A stretch of 64,000 nucleotides of DNA. It comes from Alteromonas macleodii. GTDB taxonomy: Bacteria > Pseudomonadota > Gammaproteobacteria > Enterobacterales > Alteromonadaceae. The stretch lies in contig NZ_LR812090.1 of assembly GCF_903772925.1 (NCBI RefSeq), positions 2,128,333 through 2,192,332 on the forward strand, written 5' to 3'. Below, in pieces: positions 27,201 to 35,596 of the stretch (position 1 is its first letter; every line of letters begins with the position of its first letter). The notes beneath the pieces are model-generated. The model did no database searches. It had not been told where the DNA came from and worked only from the letters and a program-made list of their open reading frames with translations. The translations under genes were made by a program, and so were the position numbers.

Positions 27201-28178
27201 ATGAAAACTTTATTCTTCAAAACTTTGATCGTTCTTTTCTTTTTAATGCTTAAAATAGACAGCGTTAAGGGGGAAGCGCATCAATACTGTCCTGAAAATG
27301 CGTCAATCACTAACTACTATAATGCCGTTGAGAATATAATTAACTTTAATTATGAAAAAGAGCGGATTTATGATATCGACGGAGTTACAGTAACAGGAAA
27401 GTTGATATACCCATTACTAGAATCATTTAATGAATCCTGCTTTACTAGCTTTATAAATAATATAGATTATAAAAGCTTATCTACTAAAGATCTTCACACA
27501 ATATATCTTACAGCTGTGAAAGTTACCTTCTGCGTTCCAGACGACTTTCTAATTCAAGCTATTGAAAGAATTTTAATTACTAAAAAAGAAAAGGGCGAAT
27601 TTATAGGAGGTTTTCTTTCTGAATTACATGGTATCTACATCAAAGAAAGGCTTTTTGACAAAGCATATGATTTACAGTCGCACAGCCAAATACTAACGTA
27701 TAATGCTTTACCTGACTACATTCAGATCATAGATTCTCCTCTCGCAATAAGTGAGTATACAATATACGATGGCAGCTATAAGAGAAATGTCATTACTGAT
27801 AATAATTTATTAGATAAAAATCAGATAGTAGTAATTGCCTCTCCGAGCTGTTCTCCCTCACAACGGTTTTTAAACTGGCTCAAAAGTTCGTCCGACATAT
27901 CAGTTTTAGAATTATTCAGGAGTAAATCGTTATTTTTAATACCGCCTTCATATAATCTTCATGATAATATTTATTTTGATAGTGAGATTAGTGAGATAGA
28001 TTCAAATTTTATTAATGTAAGAAATAAAAAAGACTGGAAAGACATTAAGAATTGGGATACTCCGACTTTCTATCTTTTTAAAGATGGGAAACTAGTAAAG
28101 CAAATTGTAGGTTGGTCAAAAGAATCACCTGAAAAAGAATTAATTACAGCTTTAATTGAGTTTGGCTATATTGAATAA
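27201..28178 (+). CDS. Secreted protein with C-terminal thioredoxin-like domain
   Basis: 325 residues from ATG 27201, which begins a clear signal peptide (FFKTLIVLFFLMLKIDSVKG); an in-frame start at 27060 would bury it and is rejected. The N-terminal 190 mature residues are helical and unrecognised. The C-terminal part looks like a thioredoxin fold: strand QIVVIASPSC with a CSPS motif (only one of the two Cys), a helix, then WDTPTFYLFKDGKLVKQIVG with the cis-Pro position. With one Cys it may bind or isomerise rather than oxidise. Very AT-rich, unlike the core genes. Confidence 0.65.
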   Translation: MKTLFFKTLIVLFFLMLKIDSVKGEAHQYCPENASITNYYNAVENIINFNYEKERIYDIDGVTVTGKLIYPLLESFNESCFTSFINNIDYKSLSTKDLHTIYLTAVKVTFCVPDDFLIQAIERILITKKEKGEFIGGFLSELHGIYIKERLFDKAYDLQSHSQILTYNALPDYIQIIDSPLAISEYTIYDGSYKRNVITDNNLLDKNQIVVIASPSCSPSQRFLNWLKSSSDISVLELFRSKSLFLIPPSYNLHDNIYFDSEISEIDSNFINVRNKKDWKDIKNWDTPTFYLFKDGKLVKQIVGWSKESPEKELITALIEFGYIE

Positions 28179-28486
28179 ATTATGTCAAGCGCACTTTCTT
28201 CAGTCTATAAGTTGTCTCTTTAAAACTATCGTCTGTTTATTGGTTGTTGAAATATACATCCATGGTAGAGAAAAGAGAGCAATTGAAATTTAGTACAATG
28301 CCCTCTTTGAATTAGATCGGTTTCCCAAAAGTCTTAGAAACACCGCTCCGGAAAGCTATAAACCGTTTCCGAGCAAGTGTCCATCTCTTAAGCATTATAG
28401 AGCGACAAATATCTGAAGACCCTAAAGCAATTCAAAGGTTGTCACAGCGCGACACATAAGAAGCCTAATCGACTCAAACTGTGTCA
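28179..28486. other. Non-coding or decayed stretch
   Basis: Contains a 48-codon open stretch (28316-28459, + strand) without a start codon, reading LETPLRKAINRFRASVHLL, perhaps a gene fragment. No ccdB-like toxin is recognisable downstream of the ccdA relic except a possible start MTQF on the minus strand. Confidence 0.45.
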
Positions 28487-28732
28487 TTAGAAGTTCCTGT
28501 ACTCATCACCTATACAGCCGTTCTCAGCAACAAACTCGTTGTACGCAGCTATGGCAGCTTTGTTTTCTTTTTTCTACCTTTCTTCTTCAAGACTTTTCAA
28601 ATTGTCTTTAAGTGCCTGCTCTAAGGTCGCAGATAGGTTGACTTTTAAGTCTCTAGCTTTGTGCAATAAGTCGCTGTTTAAGCTTAAATTAGTCGCTTTT
28701 TTTGGGGCATGGATGTCATATAGATCTTGCAT
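28487..28732 (-). pseudogene. ccdA: ccdA antitoxin gene with in-frame stop
   Basis: 81-codon frame like CcdA of the F-plasmid toxin-antitoxin system. The C-terminal half, ENKAAIAAYNEFVAENGCIGDEYRNF in overall pattern, aligns with the toxin-binding tail of CcdA (ENQ, FIEMNG, DENRDW). Codon 53 is TAG (28574-28576) exactly where CcdA has Trp in ERWKAEN, so one G-to-A change from TGG explains it. No intact ccdB follows. The N-terminal DNA-binding part (LYDIHAPKKATNLSLNSDLL) is intact and could still be made. Confidence 0.82.
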
Positions 28733-28848
28733 GCTATTTCTCTAAATGGCCTTAGATATCAAGTATATGCATTGCGATAAGTTAAACCTTAATAAGTCAG
28801 ATATCTCTGTATACAGATGTATATATTTTGTGCCCGACTTGCTCTCTA

Positions 28849-28882
28849 TTAAACTGCAAAGCTAACCGACTGATCACTAAAG
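28849..28882 (-). pseudogene. RAYT 3'-end remnant
   Basis: TCTCTATTAAACTGCAAAG continuing into a diverged copy of the last RAYT codons (GCTAACCGACTGATC), matching 25199-25231. It lies just beyond the ccdA relic, the same junction as at 25.0-25.2 kb. Confidence 0.75.
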
Positions 28883-28940
28883 ACATCATGTTACAAATTG
28901 GTTTAAGCTTTTAGCTTAAAAGTTGACTAAACTAAATTAA

Positions 28941-28957
28941 GTTAGACAGGCATCTTT
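28941..28957 (+). repeat. REP-like repeat copy
   Basis: GTTAGACAGGCATCTTT, a variant 29 bases before the next gene. Confidence 0.7.
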
Positions 28958-28985
28958 ATTTTAGGCATTTAAAAGGAGAGTTTAA

Positions 28986-29156
28986 ATGAATGGTGTTTAT
29001 CGAATTCTTATCGCTCTGGTTCTTCTAGTCGCAGCTATCGCATCTTACAGTATGGGTATTCAGTCAGGTGTGTTTCTATTCATCATTTTGGGGCTTGTTT
29101 TAGAAGGGGCATTTTGGTTTGGCTTGTTTTCAACCAAAAGGCGTAATGAGGCTTAG
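28986..29156 (+). CDS. Small two-helix membrane protein
   Basis: 56 residues, two hydrophobic helices (about 6-22 and 28-48) and a basic C-terminal KRRNEA. Strong ribosome site AAAAGGAGAG 5 bases before the ATG. No family recognised. It is followed 48 bases later by a tautomerase gene, likely co-transcribed. Confidence 0.7.
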   Translation: MNGVYRILIALVLLVAAIASYSMGIQSGVFLFIILGLVLEGAFWFGLFSTKRRNEA

Positions 29157-29204
29157 CGATATGTACAAGCATTTTAATAGCTGTAATCAACAATTGGGGG
29201 CCTT

Positions 29205-29405
29205 ATGCCTTACGTGAACGTACAGATTACTAAAGGTGCAAGTCGCGAGCAGAAGGCTGAAATAGTGAAAGATATCACCGGCTCATTAGAACGAGTTTTA
29301 GGTAAAAAGCCGGAATATACGCACGTTGTAATTCAGGAAATTGAAGAAGAGGACTGGGGCTTCGCGGGCAAACTTACAGACGACTGGAAAAAGAGCGAAT
29401 CTTAA
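29205..29405 (+). CDS. 4-oxalocrotonate tautomerase family enzyme
   Basis: 66 residues, the usual short 4-OT length, starting MPYVNVQITKG with the catalytic Pro1 after Met removal. Core helix GASREQKAEIVKDITGSLERVLG and THVVIQEIEEEDWGF fit the family. A small hexameric tautomerase acting on enol/keto acids; substrate unknown. A repeat copy lies 57 bases after the stop. Confidence 0.85.
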   Translation: MPYVNVQITKGASREQKAEIVKDITGSLERVLGKKPEYTHVVIQEIEEEDWGFAGKLTDDWKKSES

Positions 29406-29461
29406 AGTTACTAATGTTAGTAGCTAAATTCACGTTTAAAGTCTTTATGATACAGAACTAG

Positions 29462-29477
29462 GAAAGACAGGCATTTT
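29462..29477 (+). repeat. REP-like repeat copy
   Basis: GAAAGACAGGCATTTT, degenerate first arm. Confidence 0.65.
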
Positions 29478-29546
29478 ATGCTCCGTTGTGCCTTACATAA
29501 CTAATAACGATATTTCAAAATAACTCTCTAGGAAAAATGTTCCATT

Positions 29547-30035
29547 ATGAATGTAGAGATAGTAAAAGCTGATTATAAAAATAAACAACACGCTCAGGAT
29601 ATCCCGTTTCTTCTAAACGAATACGCATGTGATCCTATGGGGGGAGGGGAGCCGCTAGCAGAATCAACTATGAAAAACCTTACTGCTAAGCTTTCTAATA
29701 TTCCGCACGCTTTTAGTGTTTTAGTATACGTTGATGACAGCCCGGCGGCATTAGCTAATTGCTTTGAAGGGTTTTCAACTTTTGCTTGCCAACCTCTTAT
29801 CAACATCCATGATATCTGCGTTCATAAAAACTATAGAGGGCTAGGGCTTAGTCAAAAATTATTGGAAAAAGTGGAGTCGATAGCTAAGGCACGTGGTTGC
29901 TGTAAAATTACCCTTGAGGTACTGAGCAATAATGATGTTGCTAAAGCGGCGTATAAAAAATTTGGATTTAGTAGTTACGAATTAGACCCAGAGGCTGGCA
30001 GCGCTGTTTTTTGGCAAAAAGCCTTGGATGCATAA
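29547..30035 (+). CDS. GNAT family N-acetyltransferase
   Basis: 162 residues. GNAT fold with central strand LINIHDICVHKNYRG and the acetyl-CoA pyrophosphate loop RGLGLSQKLL near 100, followed by NDVAKAAYKKFGFS near 132. Transfers acetyl from acetyl-CoA to an unknown amine. AGGAAA lies about 14 bases upstream of the ATG. A repeat copy follows the stop by 26 bases. Confidence 0.88.
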   Translation: MNVEIVKADYKNKQHAQDIPFLLNEYACDPMGGGEPLAESTMKNLTAKLSNIPHAFSVLVYVDDSPAALANCFEGFSTFACQPLINIHDICVHKNYRGLGLSQKLLEKVESIAKARGCCKITLEVLSNNDVAKAAYKKFGFSSYELDPEAGSAVFWQKALDA

Positions 30036-30060
30036 TCACTCCACACACACGGAACACAAA

Positions 30061-30077
30061 ACTAGACAGGCATCTTT
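30061..30077 (+). repeat. REP-like repeat copy
   Basis: ACTAGACAGGCATCTTT. Confidence 0.65.
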
Positions 30078-30219
30078 GCGAGGGAACGTACGGGCAGGTT
30101 AGTTTGCCTTTTAGAGCATTAATTAATGCATCGCTTCTTATTGTCTCGCTAGGTGTAACGTACTTCTTAGAATCATTGTATGCTTAGCAACACGCAGTCG
30201 GACATACATGGAGAGTGAA

Positions 30220-30810
30220 ATGTGGTTTGAAGATATTGAATTAGAATCTGAGAACATAAAACTTGTTCCGTTAACAATGGAACATGCAGACGCTTTAGTG
30301 AACGCAGCAAACGACGGTGAATTGTGGAAACTATGGTTCACATCTGTACCAAGCGCTAAAACTATTAATGACTATATTTCGACAGCATTAGAGCAGAAAG
30401 CCAAAGGACTATCGTTACCGTTCGTGGTTATAGACAAAGCGAGTGGAGAGGTTATTGGCTCAACACGCTTTTGTAATGCTGACCTTTTAAATCAAAGGGT
30501 GGAAATTGGTTACACTTGGTACAGCAAAAGCTATCAGAAAACATCATGCAATACCGAATGTAAGCGACTTCTTCTTACACACGCTTTTGAAAGCCTCGAA
30601 GCAATAGCTGTAGAGTTCAGAACGAATTGGCATAATCAGGCTTCTCGAGCCGCTATTACTCGTTTGGGCGCAAAGCAAGACGGCGTGCTTAGGAATCATC
30701 AAAAAATGCCTAATGGTGGCTACAGAGATACGGTTGTGTTTTCAATTATTAATACAGAGTGGCCCTCTGTGAAAGAGAACTTAACTTTTAAGCTTTCAAT
30801 GTATAACTAA
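30220..30810 (+). CDS. GNAT N-acetyltransferase, RimJ/RimL type
   Basis: 196 residues. ENIKLVPLTMEHADALV at the N-terminus and GSTRFCNADLLNQRVEIGYTWY, AITRLGAKQDGVLRNH at the C-terminus fit the RimJ/RimL or ribosomal-protein-alanine acetyltransferase-like GNAT branch (Acetyltransf_3). The second ATG (30220) is chosen because GGAG lies 6 bases before it; an in-frame ATG at 30208 overlaps that site. Unrelated in detail to the GNAT upstream. Substrate unknown. Confidence 0.86.
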   Translation: MWFEDIELESENIKLVPLTMEHADALVNAANDGELWKLWFTSVPSAKTINDYISTALEQKAKGLSLPFVVIDKASGEVIGSTRFCNADLLNQRVEIGYTWYSKSYQKTSCNTECKRLLLTHAFESLEAIAVEFRTNWHNQASRAAITRLGAKQDGVLRNHQKMPNGGYRDTVVFSIINTEWPSVKENLTFKLSMYN

Positions 30811-30868
30811 TGAAGAGTGAAGTGCTGGTATTGTTTCGTTTGTTTAAGGCCATTTAAAAGGAAAAACT

Positions 30869-31060
30869 ATGGAACCCATCAATAAGTTCTGCCCTAGATC
30901 TGGCAAACCCGTAAAGCCCGATTCGCTTGCTGAATACAGGGGCTATACCGTTGGATTCTGCAACCCAGGGTGCAGTAGCGATTTCGCCAAAAACAGCGAA
31001 GAATGCCCAAACGATACTCAATACTTTAATGTGTTAATAAAAGAAAAGTATGGAAAATGA
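30869..31060 (+). CDS. Small four-cysteine zinc-binding-like protein
   Basis: 63 residues with Cys at 8, 31, 35 and 46 in CPRSGKPV and GFCNPGCSSDF. The spacing and GFCNPGC turn resemble YHS/TRASH-type metal-binding mini-domains. AAAAGGAAAA precedes the ATG by 6 bases. Function unknown; metal or redox role is inference. Confidence 0.7.
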   Translation: MEPINKFCPRSGKPVKPDSLAEYRGYTVGFCNPGCSSDFAKNSEECPNDTQYFNVLIKEKYGK

Positions 31061-31244
31061 ATCGTTAGAAAGTTTCTCTTCATGGCTGCTAACGAACATG
31101 AATGAAATTATTACTTAATAACTAGTGCAAGTTTGAGTATGCAAAACTAGCAAACCCTTCGTTTGAAAAGTTAATTAATACAAGCGTAAGTCCCAAAAGG
31201 GAAATCGTAAGTTTTACGATAAATAAGGAGATAAGTGAGTAACG

Positions 31245-32099
31245 ATGAGAAAAATTATAGTAGCGTTTGTATGCTTTTTTATCTGTAGTGTCTTTGCCGA
31301 AAGCAATTTAGATGAAAGTGCGTTTACTAAAAGGTATGTGAAGGCTGTTACCACCAAACCAGAGGTTATAAGTGCACAAATAAAAGGCCGTCTCGAGGTT
31401 GAGATGACTTACAGCGGTGGAGGGACGTCAACCGCATACCTCGATAACGCCTATATGAATTACCTTTCTGAACCAGAAAAGCTCGACGTAATTATAGAGG
31501 CGTACATCAGTGCGTTAACAAGGAACAGTAGTGACGCTAAAGCTAACATAGATAAAGCGAATATCTTTCCCGTAATAAAAGATTCAGGTTATATAAATCA
31601 TATAACTGAATTGATGAGCGAAGGTGGTGAGGGGGAGCTGCCTTTCTTTTATGAAAAGCTAAATGATGTTCTCTATATTCTTTATGCCATTGATACGCCT
31701 TCATCTATCAAGTTCATGCCAAAAGAAGACATTGCTAACTTAGATGTAAAAGAGGAAGAGCTCAGGGACCTCTCAATGTCTAATTTGATGAATGCTATTG
31801 AGTCGCTACAAATTAAAGGTGATCCTTCGACTATCTCTATGGTGGTTGCGGATGGCACTTACGAAGCGTCTTTTTTGATTTATGATGCGCTTTGGACGAA
31901 AGAAACCTTTCCAGTGAAAGGCGATATTGTTGTTTATGTGCCTTCCAGAGACGTTATCATTGTAACCGGTTCAGAGGATACGGATAGTTTAGAGACGGTA
32001 AAAGGGATAGTGCACAACCCGGAAAACCAATGGCCTCATGCCGTGACTAATGTAGGGTTTATTCGCAAAGAAAATAAATGGGTCAAGTTTCAGCATTAG
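31245..32099 (+). CDS. DUF1444-like secreted protein
   Basis: 284 residues with a signal peptide (about 1-18, ending VFAES). The mature part has the DUF1444 arrangement: repeated FTKRYVKAV and LDVIIEAYISAL segments, then DVLYILYAIDTPSSIKFM and KEEELRDLSMSNLMNAI, and a final strand DVIIVTGSEDTDSLE. DUF1444 proteins are usually cytoplasmic; export is unusual. AAGGAG lies 15-20 bases before the ATG. Function unknown. Confidence 0.72.
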   Translation: MRKIIVAFVCFFICSVFAESNLDESAFTKRYVKAVTTKPEVISAQIKGRLEVEMTYSGGGTSTAYLDNAYMNYLSEPEKLDVIIEAYISALTRNSSDAKANIDKANIFPVIKDSGYINHITELMSEGGEGELPFFYEKLNDVLYILYAIDTPSSIKFMPKEDIANLDVKEEELRDLSMSNLMNAIESLQIKGDPSTISMVVADGTYEASFLIYDALWTKETFPVKGDIVVYVPSRDVIIVTGSEDTDSLETVKGIVHNPENQWPHAVTNVGFIRKENKWVKFQH

Positions 32100-32252
32100 C
32101 TGGGTATTCCAAAGTATGCCCTCAGTATTTGTGATGACGAAAACTCTTTAACATGTTGCGTTTTCATCTTGTATTACCGATAGTTGGTTTTAATCGTTAG
32201 TCTGAGCTGCATGTTGTGAAATCTGTTGGTAGGTGATTTAAGGGAAAGCGCC

Positions 32253-32747
32253 TTGACTAAAATTTTAATATTCGGAAATTCCGGTTCTGGCAAATCTACG
32301 CTAGCGCGCCGTTTGGGTGAAACTCACGGTTTAGCACATTTAGATCTCGATACCCTTGCATGGAAACCCACTAGCCCGCCAGAAAGAAAACCGATTAAAG
32401 AGTCGGACCAAGAGATACGGGCTTTTACCGCTTCTAATGAGACTTGGGTAATTGAAGGGTGTTACACAGACCTGCTTAAGCTTGTAGAGGGGCAGTCTTC
32501 AGAAATTATATTTATGAATTTACCCATCGAGTTGTGTATTGCTAACGCGAAAGCAAGACCTTGGGAGCCCCATAAATACGATACCAAACAAGCTCAAGAT
32601 GATAATTTACCCATGTTGATAGACTGGATTGCCCAATATACAAAAAGAGACGATACGTTTTCTTATACTGCACACCAGCAGTTTTATGAAAACTATAGCG
32701 GCAATAAAAAAATGATAACGCAAAATATCCCGTACCAAGCCAGTTAA
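32253..32747 (+). CDS. P-loop kinase-like NTPase (adenylate kinase/shikimate kinase type)
   Basis: 164 residues. Walker A GNSGSGKST at about 7-15, then LGETHGLAHLDLDTLAW, a base-recognition-like segment, and WVIEGCYTDLLKL near 70. It resembles small ATPases annotated as DNA topology modulation FlaR-like or adenylate kinase-like. TTG 32253 is chosen because AAGGG lies 8 bases upstream; another in-frame TTG at 32226 has no ribosome site. Substrate unknown. Confidence 0.72.
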   Translation: MTKILIFGNSGSGKSTLARRLGETHGLAHLDLDTLAWKPTSPPERKPIKESDQEIRAFTASNETWVIEGCYTDLLKLVEGQSSEIIFMNLPIELCIANAKARPWEPHKYDTKQAQDDNLPMLIDWIAQYTKRDDTFSYTAHQQFYENYSGNKKMITQNIPYQAS

Positions 32748-32820
32748 AACGTTTTTCGGCTTATGAATAGGGACTTCGCTTAATTACTGTAACCGCAATA
32801 AAATCAAGGAGGACATTAAC

Positions 32821-33417
32821 TTGGATAGCCTTTTATCTTTTACAGGGTTAGCAGCATCGGTTTGGATAGTTTTGGGTATTTACATTGCTTCTCGATTCTA
32901 TCCAAACTACAGCCATTCGAAGCAGTTTTGTAGTGAACTTGGCGCATTTGGTAGTCCAACGCAGAAACTCTCTCCTGCAATCAATAATTACCCGTTGGGC
33001 TTATTATTCACTCTGTTTGGGTATTACCTTATTAACTCACATTTAGACCATATGCCAACTATGGTTATCGGTGCAATGACAATAATACATGGCATTTGTA
33101 CTTGGGTTTGTGGCTACTTCCCAATGGACGCCGACCCATATACAACAACACCTTCGAAAAGTTGTAAAATCCATACATGGTCAGGGCTAATAATGTTAAT
33201 TTCGTTTATCGTGGCGCCGCTGATTGTTACCTTCTCTAGCTACTATTCTTGGCCGCTGAGGCTTCTGTCTGTATTGAGCGTTGTAGGCTGCGTTTTCTTT
33301 TCTTATAAACTAGCCAAATCCCTTGAACGAAAAACTGTACCTGGGCTTTATCAACGCCTAAGTTACGGCTGCCAGATTCTTTGGCTGTTAATCTACTCGA
33401 TTTTCATGATTTTATAG
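32821..33417 (+). CDS. DUF998 family membrane protein
   Basis: 198 residues with six hydrophobic segments and the DUF998 pattern: SELGAFGSPTQ near 40 and CGYFPMDADPYTTTPSK with an acidic/His loop near 98. TTG start with a perfect AAGGAGG site 7 bases before. DUF998 proteins are related to frataxin-independent, poorly known integral membrane families; function unknown. Nine bases separate it from the next membrane gene, so they are co-transcribed. Confidence 0.8.
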   Translation: MDSLLSFTGLAASVWIVLGIYIASRFYPNYSHSKQFCSELGAFGSPTQKLSPAINNYPLGLLFTLFGYYLINSHLDHMPTMVIGAMTIIHGICTWVCGYFPMDADPYTTTPSKSCKIHTWSGLIMLISFIVAPLIVTFSSYYSWPLRLLSVLSVVGCVFFSYKLAKSLERKTVPGLYQRLSYGCQILWLLIYSIFMIL

Positions 33418-33426
33418 AGCCGTGCA

Positions 33427-34449
33427 ATGAACACTCGCTTTAAAAGCTCTATCCCTCTAGCTTTCTTATGTTTAGCATCTCTTTGGTGGTGGTTTTACTA
33501 TTCCTCCTCGAACTTTATCAACGGCTATGGTGATGAAAAGCACGAGTGGTTGTTTATGCTAGACGTATTACTAGTACTGCCAGTACTGTGTTTTTTGTAC
33601 GAGCCAGACAAGCAAAAGGCGGTTTTGAAAGCCATTGTATTGTGTTGTTGTGCGATTTTTATTGGCGCCATTATTATTCCAGAACAAAACAAGGTGATGT
33701 TTTACTACCTTGAAAGTGGCCGCTACTTTGCTATCGGAGCTTTGTTAGCTTTAGAAATAGGTACCTTAATAACGGTAAGTGTTGCAGTTCGCGCACTTCT
33801 TATTAAAAAAGAAGACCCCGATTTAGCGTTGCAAATACCTATAGAACGTATCTTTGGCTCATCGTTGCTTAGCAACTTACTTCAGTTCGAGGGACGTATG
33901 TGGTCTTTCGCATTATTCGCTTCACGCATTAAAAGCAGTACATATCTGGGTAATCAGCATTTTTACTACTATAAAAAAGATGGTGCGCAAAGTAATTTGA
34001 TGGGCTTCATTGTGGTCATGATGATCGAGTTGCCGCTTGTGCATCTGCTACTACATTTTATTTGGTCTAGCTCAGTTGCCAACATAGCTTCGGCCTTTAC
34101 TCTATTTGGGTTAGCTTTTTTCTATGCTGAATATAAAGCTGTGGCAGTACGGCCCATTTCGATTTATAAAGATAACCTCATTGTTCGATACGGGTTGTTT
34201 CAACCGTTTACAATCACTTTTTCAAACATCTCTGATATCAGCACGAACACAACGTTCGTGAAGAGAGCTAAGGGCATAAAACGGTTTAACTACTCGGGTG
34301 TACCTAACGTGAAAATAAAGCTACATTCACCTATAAATGGTAAGCATGCCGTATACTTAGGTGTAGACTCACCCGATTTACTAATAGAAACAATAAAACG
34401 ACAACTATGTTCTTTTTCAACTAACGCTAACGTGCAATCGAAGCTTTGA
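33427..34449 (+). CDS. Polytopic membrane protein with C-terminal PH-like region
   Basis: 340 residues. About seven hydrophobic segments, at about 10-27, 42-58, 68-86, 98-120, 190-215 and 218-238. The last 110 residues (ISIYKDNLIVRYGLFQPFTITFSNISDIS) have the strand pattern of bacterial PH (bPH2-like) domains. Likely partner of the DUF998 protein directly upstream. No enzyme motifs seen. Confidence 0.7.
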   Translation: MNTRFKSSIPLAFLCLASLWWWFYYSSSNFINGYGDEKHEWLFMLDVLLVLPVLCFLYEPDKQKAVLKAIVLCCCAIFIGAIIIPEQNKVMFYYLESGRYFAIGALLALEIGTLITVSVAVRALLIKKEDPDLALQIPIERIFGSSLLSNLLQFEGRMWSFALFASRIKSSTYLGNQHFYYYKKDGAQSNLMGFIVVMMIELPLVHLLLHFIWSSSVANIASAFTLFGLAFFYAEYKAVAVRPISIYKDNLIVRYGLFQPFTITFSNISDISTNTTFVKRAKGIKRFNYSGVPNVKIKLHSPINGKHAVYLGVDSPDLLIETIKRQLCSFSTNANVQSKL

Positions 34450-34506
34450 AACTCAAATGATAAGTGAAACCTAGCTTGGCGTTTGAGCAAAACTAAATAC
34501 GGATTA

Positions 34507-34524
34507 ATCAAGACAGGCATCTTT
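34507..34524 (+). repeat. REP-like repeat copy
   Basis: ATCAAGACAGGCATCTTT, 57 bases after the membrane-protein stop. Confidence 0.75.
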
Positions 34525-34592
34525 ATGGCGTACAAGTACTAATACACGCCTTATTCACGAGTAAACCGTCTAGAACGAAACAAGGAAGTCTC

Positions 34593-34862
34593 ATGAAGAA
34601 ATTACTATTCATAGCCATATTTTCTATTCTTTTGAATGGGTGCGACCAAAAGACTCACGTCGACCAATCGCAAATGTGTGTTTATTCAACAGACCAAGAA
34701 GCGAAAAGATGCATTAGCGGAGAGCTCGCATATTTTAAGCCCCAAAGGTGGGGCAATGAACAGCTGCCATTAAATGCTGCCGCAGCGTACTGTGATTTCA
34801 ACCATGAAATTATGTACAACAATTCTGGGGTTATTTGTGTGTTTACAGACAAAAGATATTGA
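34593..34862 (+). CDS. Small lipoprotein
   Basis: 89 residues with lipoprotein signal LLNGC (Cys17) and five further Cys in the mature part. AAGGAAG is 6 bases before the ATG. No family recognised. Anchored in the outer or inner membrane; +2 Asp would favour the inner membrane by the enterobacterial rule, which may not apply here. Confidence 0.72.
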   Translation: MKKLLFIAIFSILLNGCDQKTHVDQSQMCVYSTDQEAKRCISGELAYFKPQRWGNEQLPLNAAAAYCDFNHEIMYNNSGVICVFTDKRY

Positions 34863-34899
34863 ATGGTAGGTCGTTTGGGCGCGGCTATTTAGGCGGCTA

Positions 34900-34920
34900 A
34901 ACAAGGCGGGCATTTTTGTG
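34900..34920 (+). repeat. REP-like repeat copy, diverged
   Basis: AACAAGGCGGGCATTTTTGTG, 37 bases after the lipoprotein stop. Confidence 0.6.
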
Positions 34921-34938
34921 TAGTCACATTTTTGTATT

Positions 34939-34980
34939 CGGGGACAGTTTCGATTTTTCAAGTTATTCCTGGCATGTTAA
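34939..34980 (+). mobile_element. Solo RAYT-end sequence
   Basis: About 42 bases that align to the RAYT 5' flank at 26263-26304 (GGGGACAGTTT, GATTTTTC, AGTTAT, CCTG and TGTT blocks, one gap) with no transposase gene beside them. A remnant or solo end. Confidence 0.65.
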
Positions 34981-35075
34981 GTAAAGTTGTTTAAAGTATG
35001 GCTGGCGCTCATTCTTCGCTAAGTATAGCCATGCATTGTCCTTTCTTTATGGAGCATTAGGGTTACAGGGAAAGT

Positions 35076-35477
35076 ATGTACAAATCTGGTCAATATGTCC
35101 TAAACAAAGGGTTAAGTCCTTTATCTAGAATATTACTCGGTAGTATTGCAGGGTTGTTTGGTGTTGTTATGATTTTAATTGCGCCAGAAATGAGTAAGCC
35201 AATCGGAATTTATGTGTTTGGTGCTTTCTGCTTAACCATTTTTGTAATGTGTATCACTACTGGAAAGTTACGTAATTACTTAGGACGAGTAATTGGGTTA
35301 ACTGTATTTGGGTTATCTATTTGGTATTTACTAGGGCAACTCGGAAATGGTGAGTTAATATCAGGCAAGAGATCTGAACCATCTTTATTCAATGCGATAT
35401 TATTCTTTTTCGCTTTTGGCTTTCCAGGTATTTGGTTTGCAATTAAAGGTAAATTTCCAATTAAAAATAATAGGTAA
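35076..35477 (+). CDS. Four-helix membrane protein, unknown
   Basis: 133 residues, four hydrophobic segments (about 17-36, 43-62, 69-86, 103-123) with short loops and a basic end. No family recognised. AGGGAAAGT precedes the ATG. Followed by a repeat copy 66 bases after the stop. Confidence 0.65.
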   Translation: MYKSGQYVLNKGLSPLSRILLGSIAGLFGVVMILIAPEMSKPIGIYVFGAFCLTIFVMCITTGKLRNYLGRVIGLTVFGLSIWYLLGQLGNGELISGKRSEPSLFNAILFFFAFGFPGIWFAIKGKFPIKNNR

Positions 35478-35543
35478 CTACCGAGTGAGCGTAACACTAA
35501 CAAACATCTTTTAGTACCATTGCGTTAGCTAAACAAATGAGTA

Positions 35544-35596
35544 AACAAGACAGGCTTGTTTCGCTACAAAGTTATAAATTTTATACCTGTCTTATT
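35544..35596. repeat. Inverted pair of REP-like repeats
   Basis: AACAAGACAGGCTTGTTT (35544-35561, + strand) faces ACCTGTCTTATT (from 35585, inverted), about 25 bases apart. It is the only head-to-head pair here and the last copy in the window. Confidence 0.75.

Noticed and set aside
27060..28178. 372-codon frame of the thioredoxin-like gene
   Set aside because: The first 47 codons overlap the upstream gene and hide the signal peptide; the start was set at 27201.
35478..35543. attC-like site (CTAAC ... GTTAG)
   Set aside because: The arms are only five bases and do not match RYYYAAC and GTTRRRY cores.
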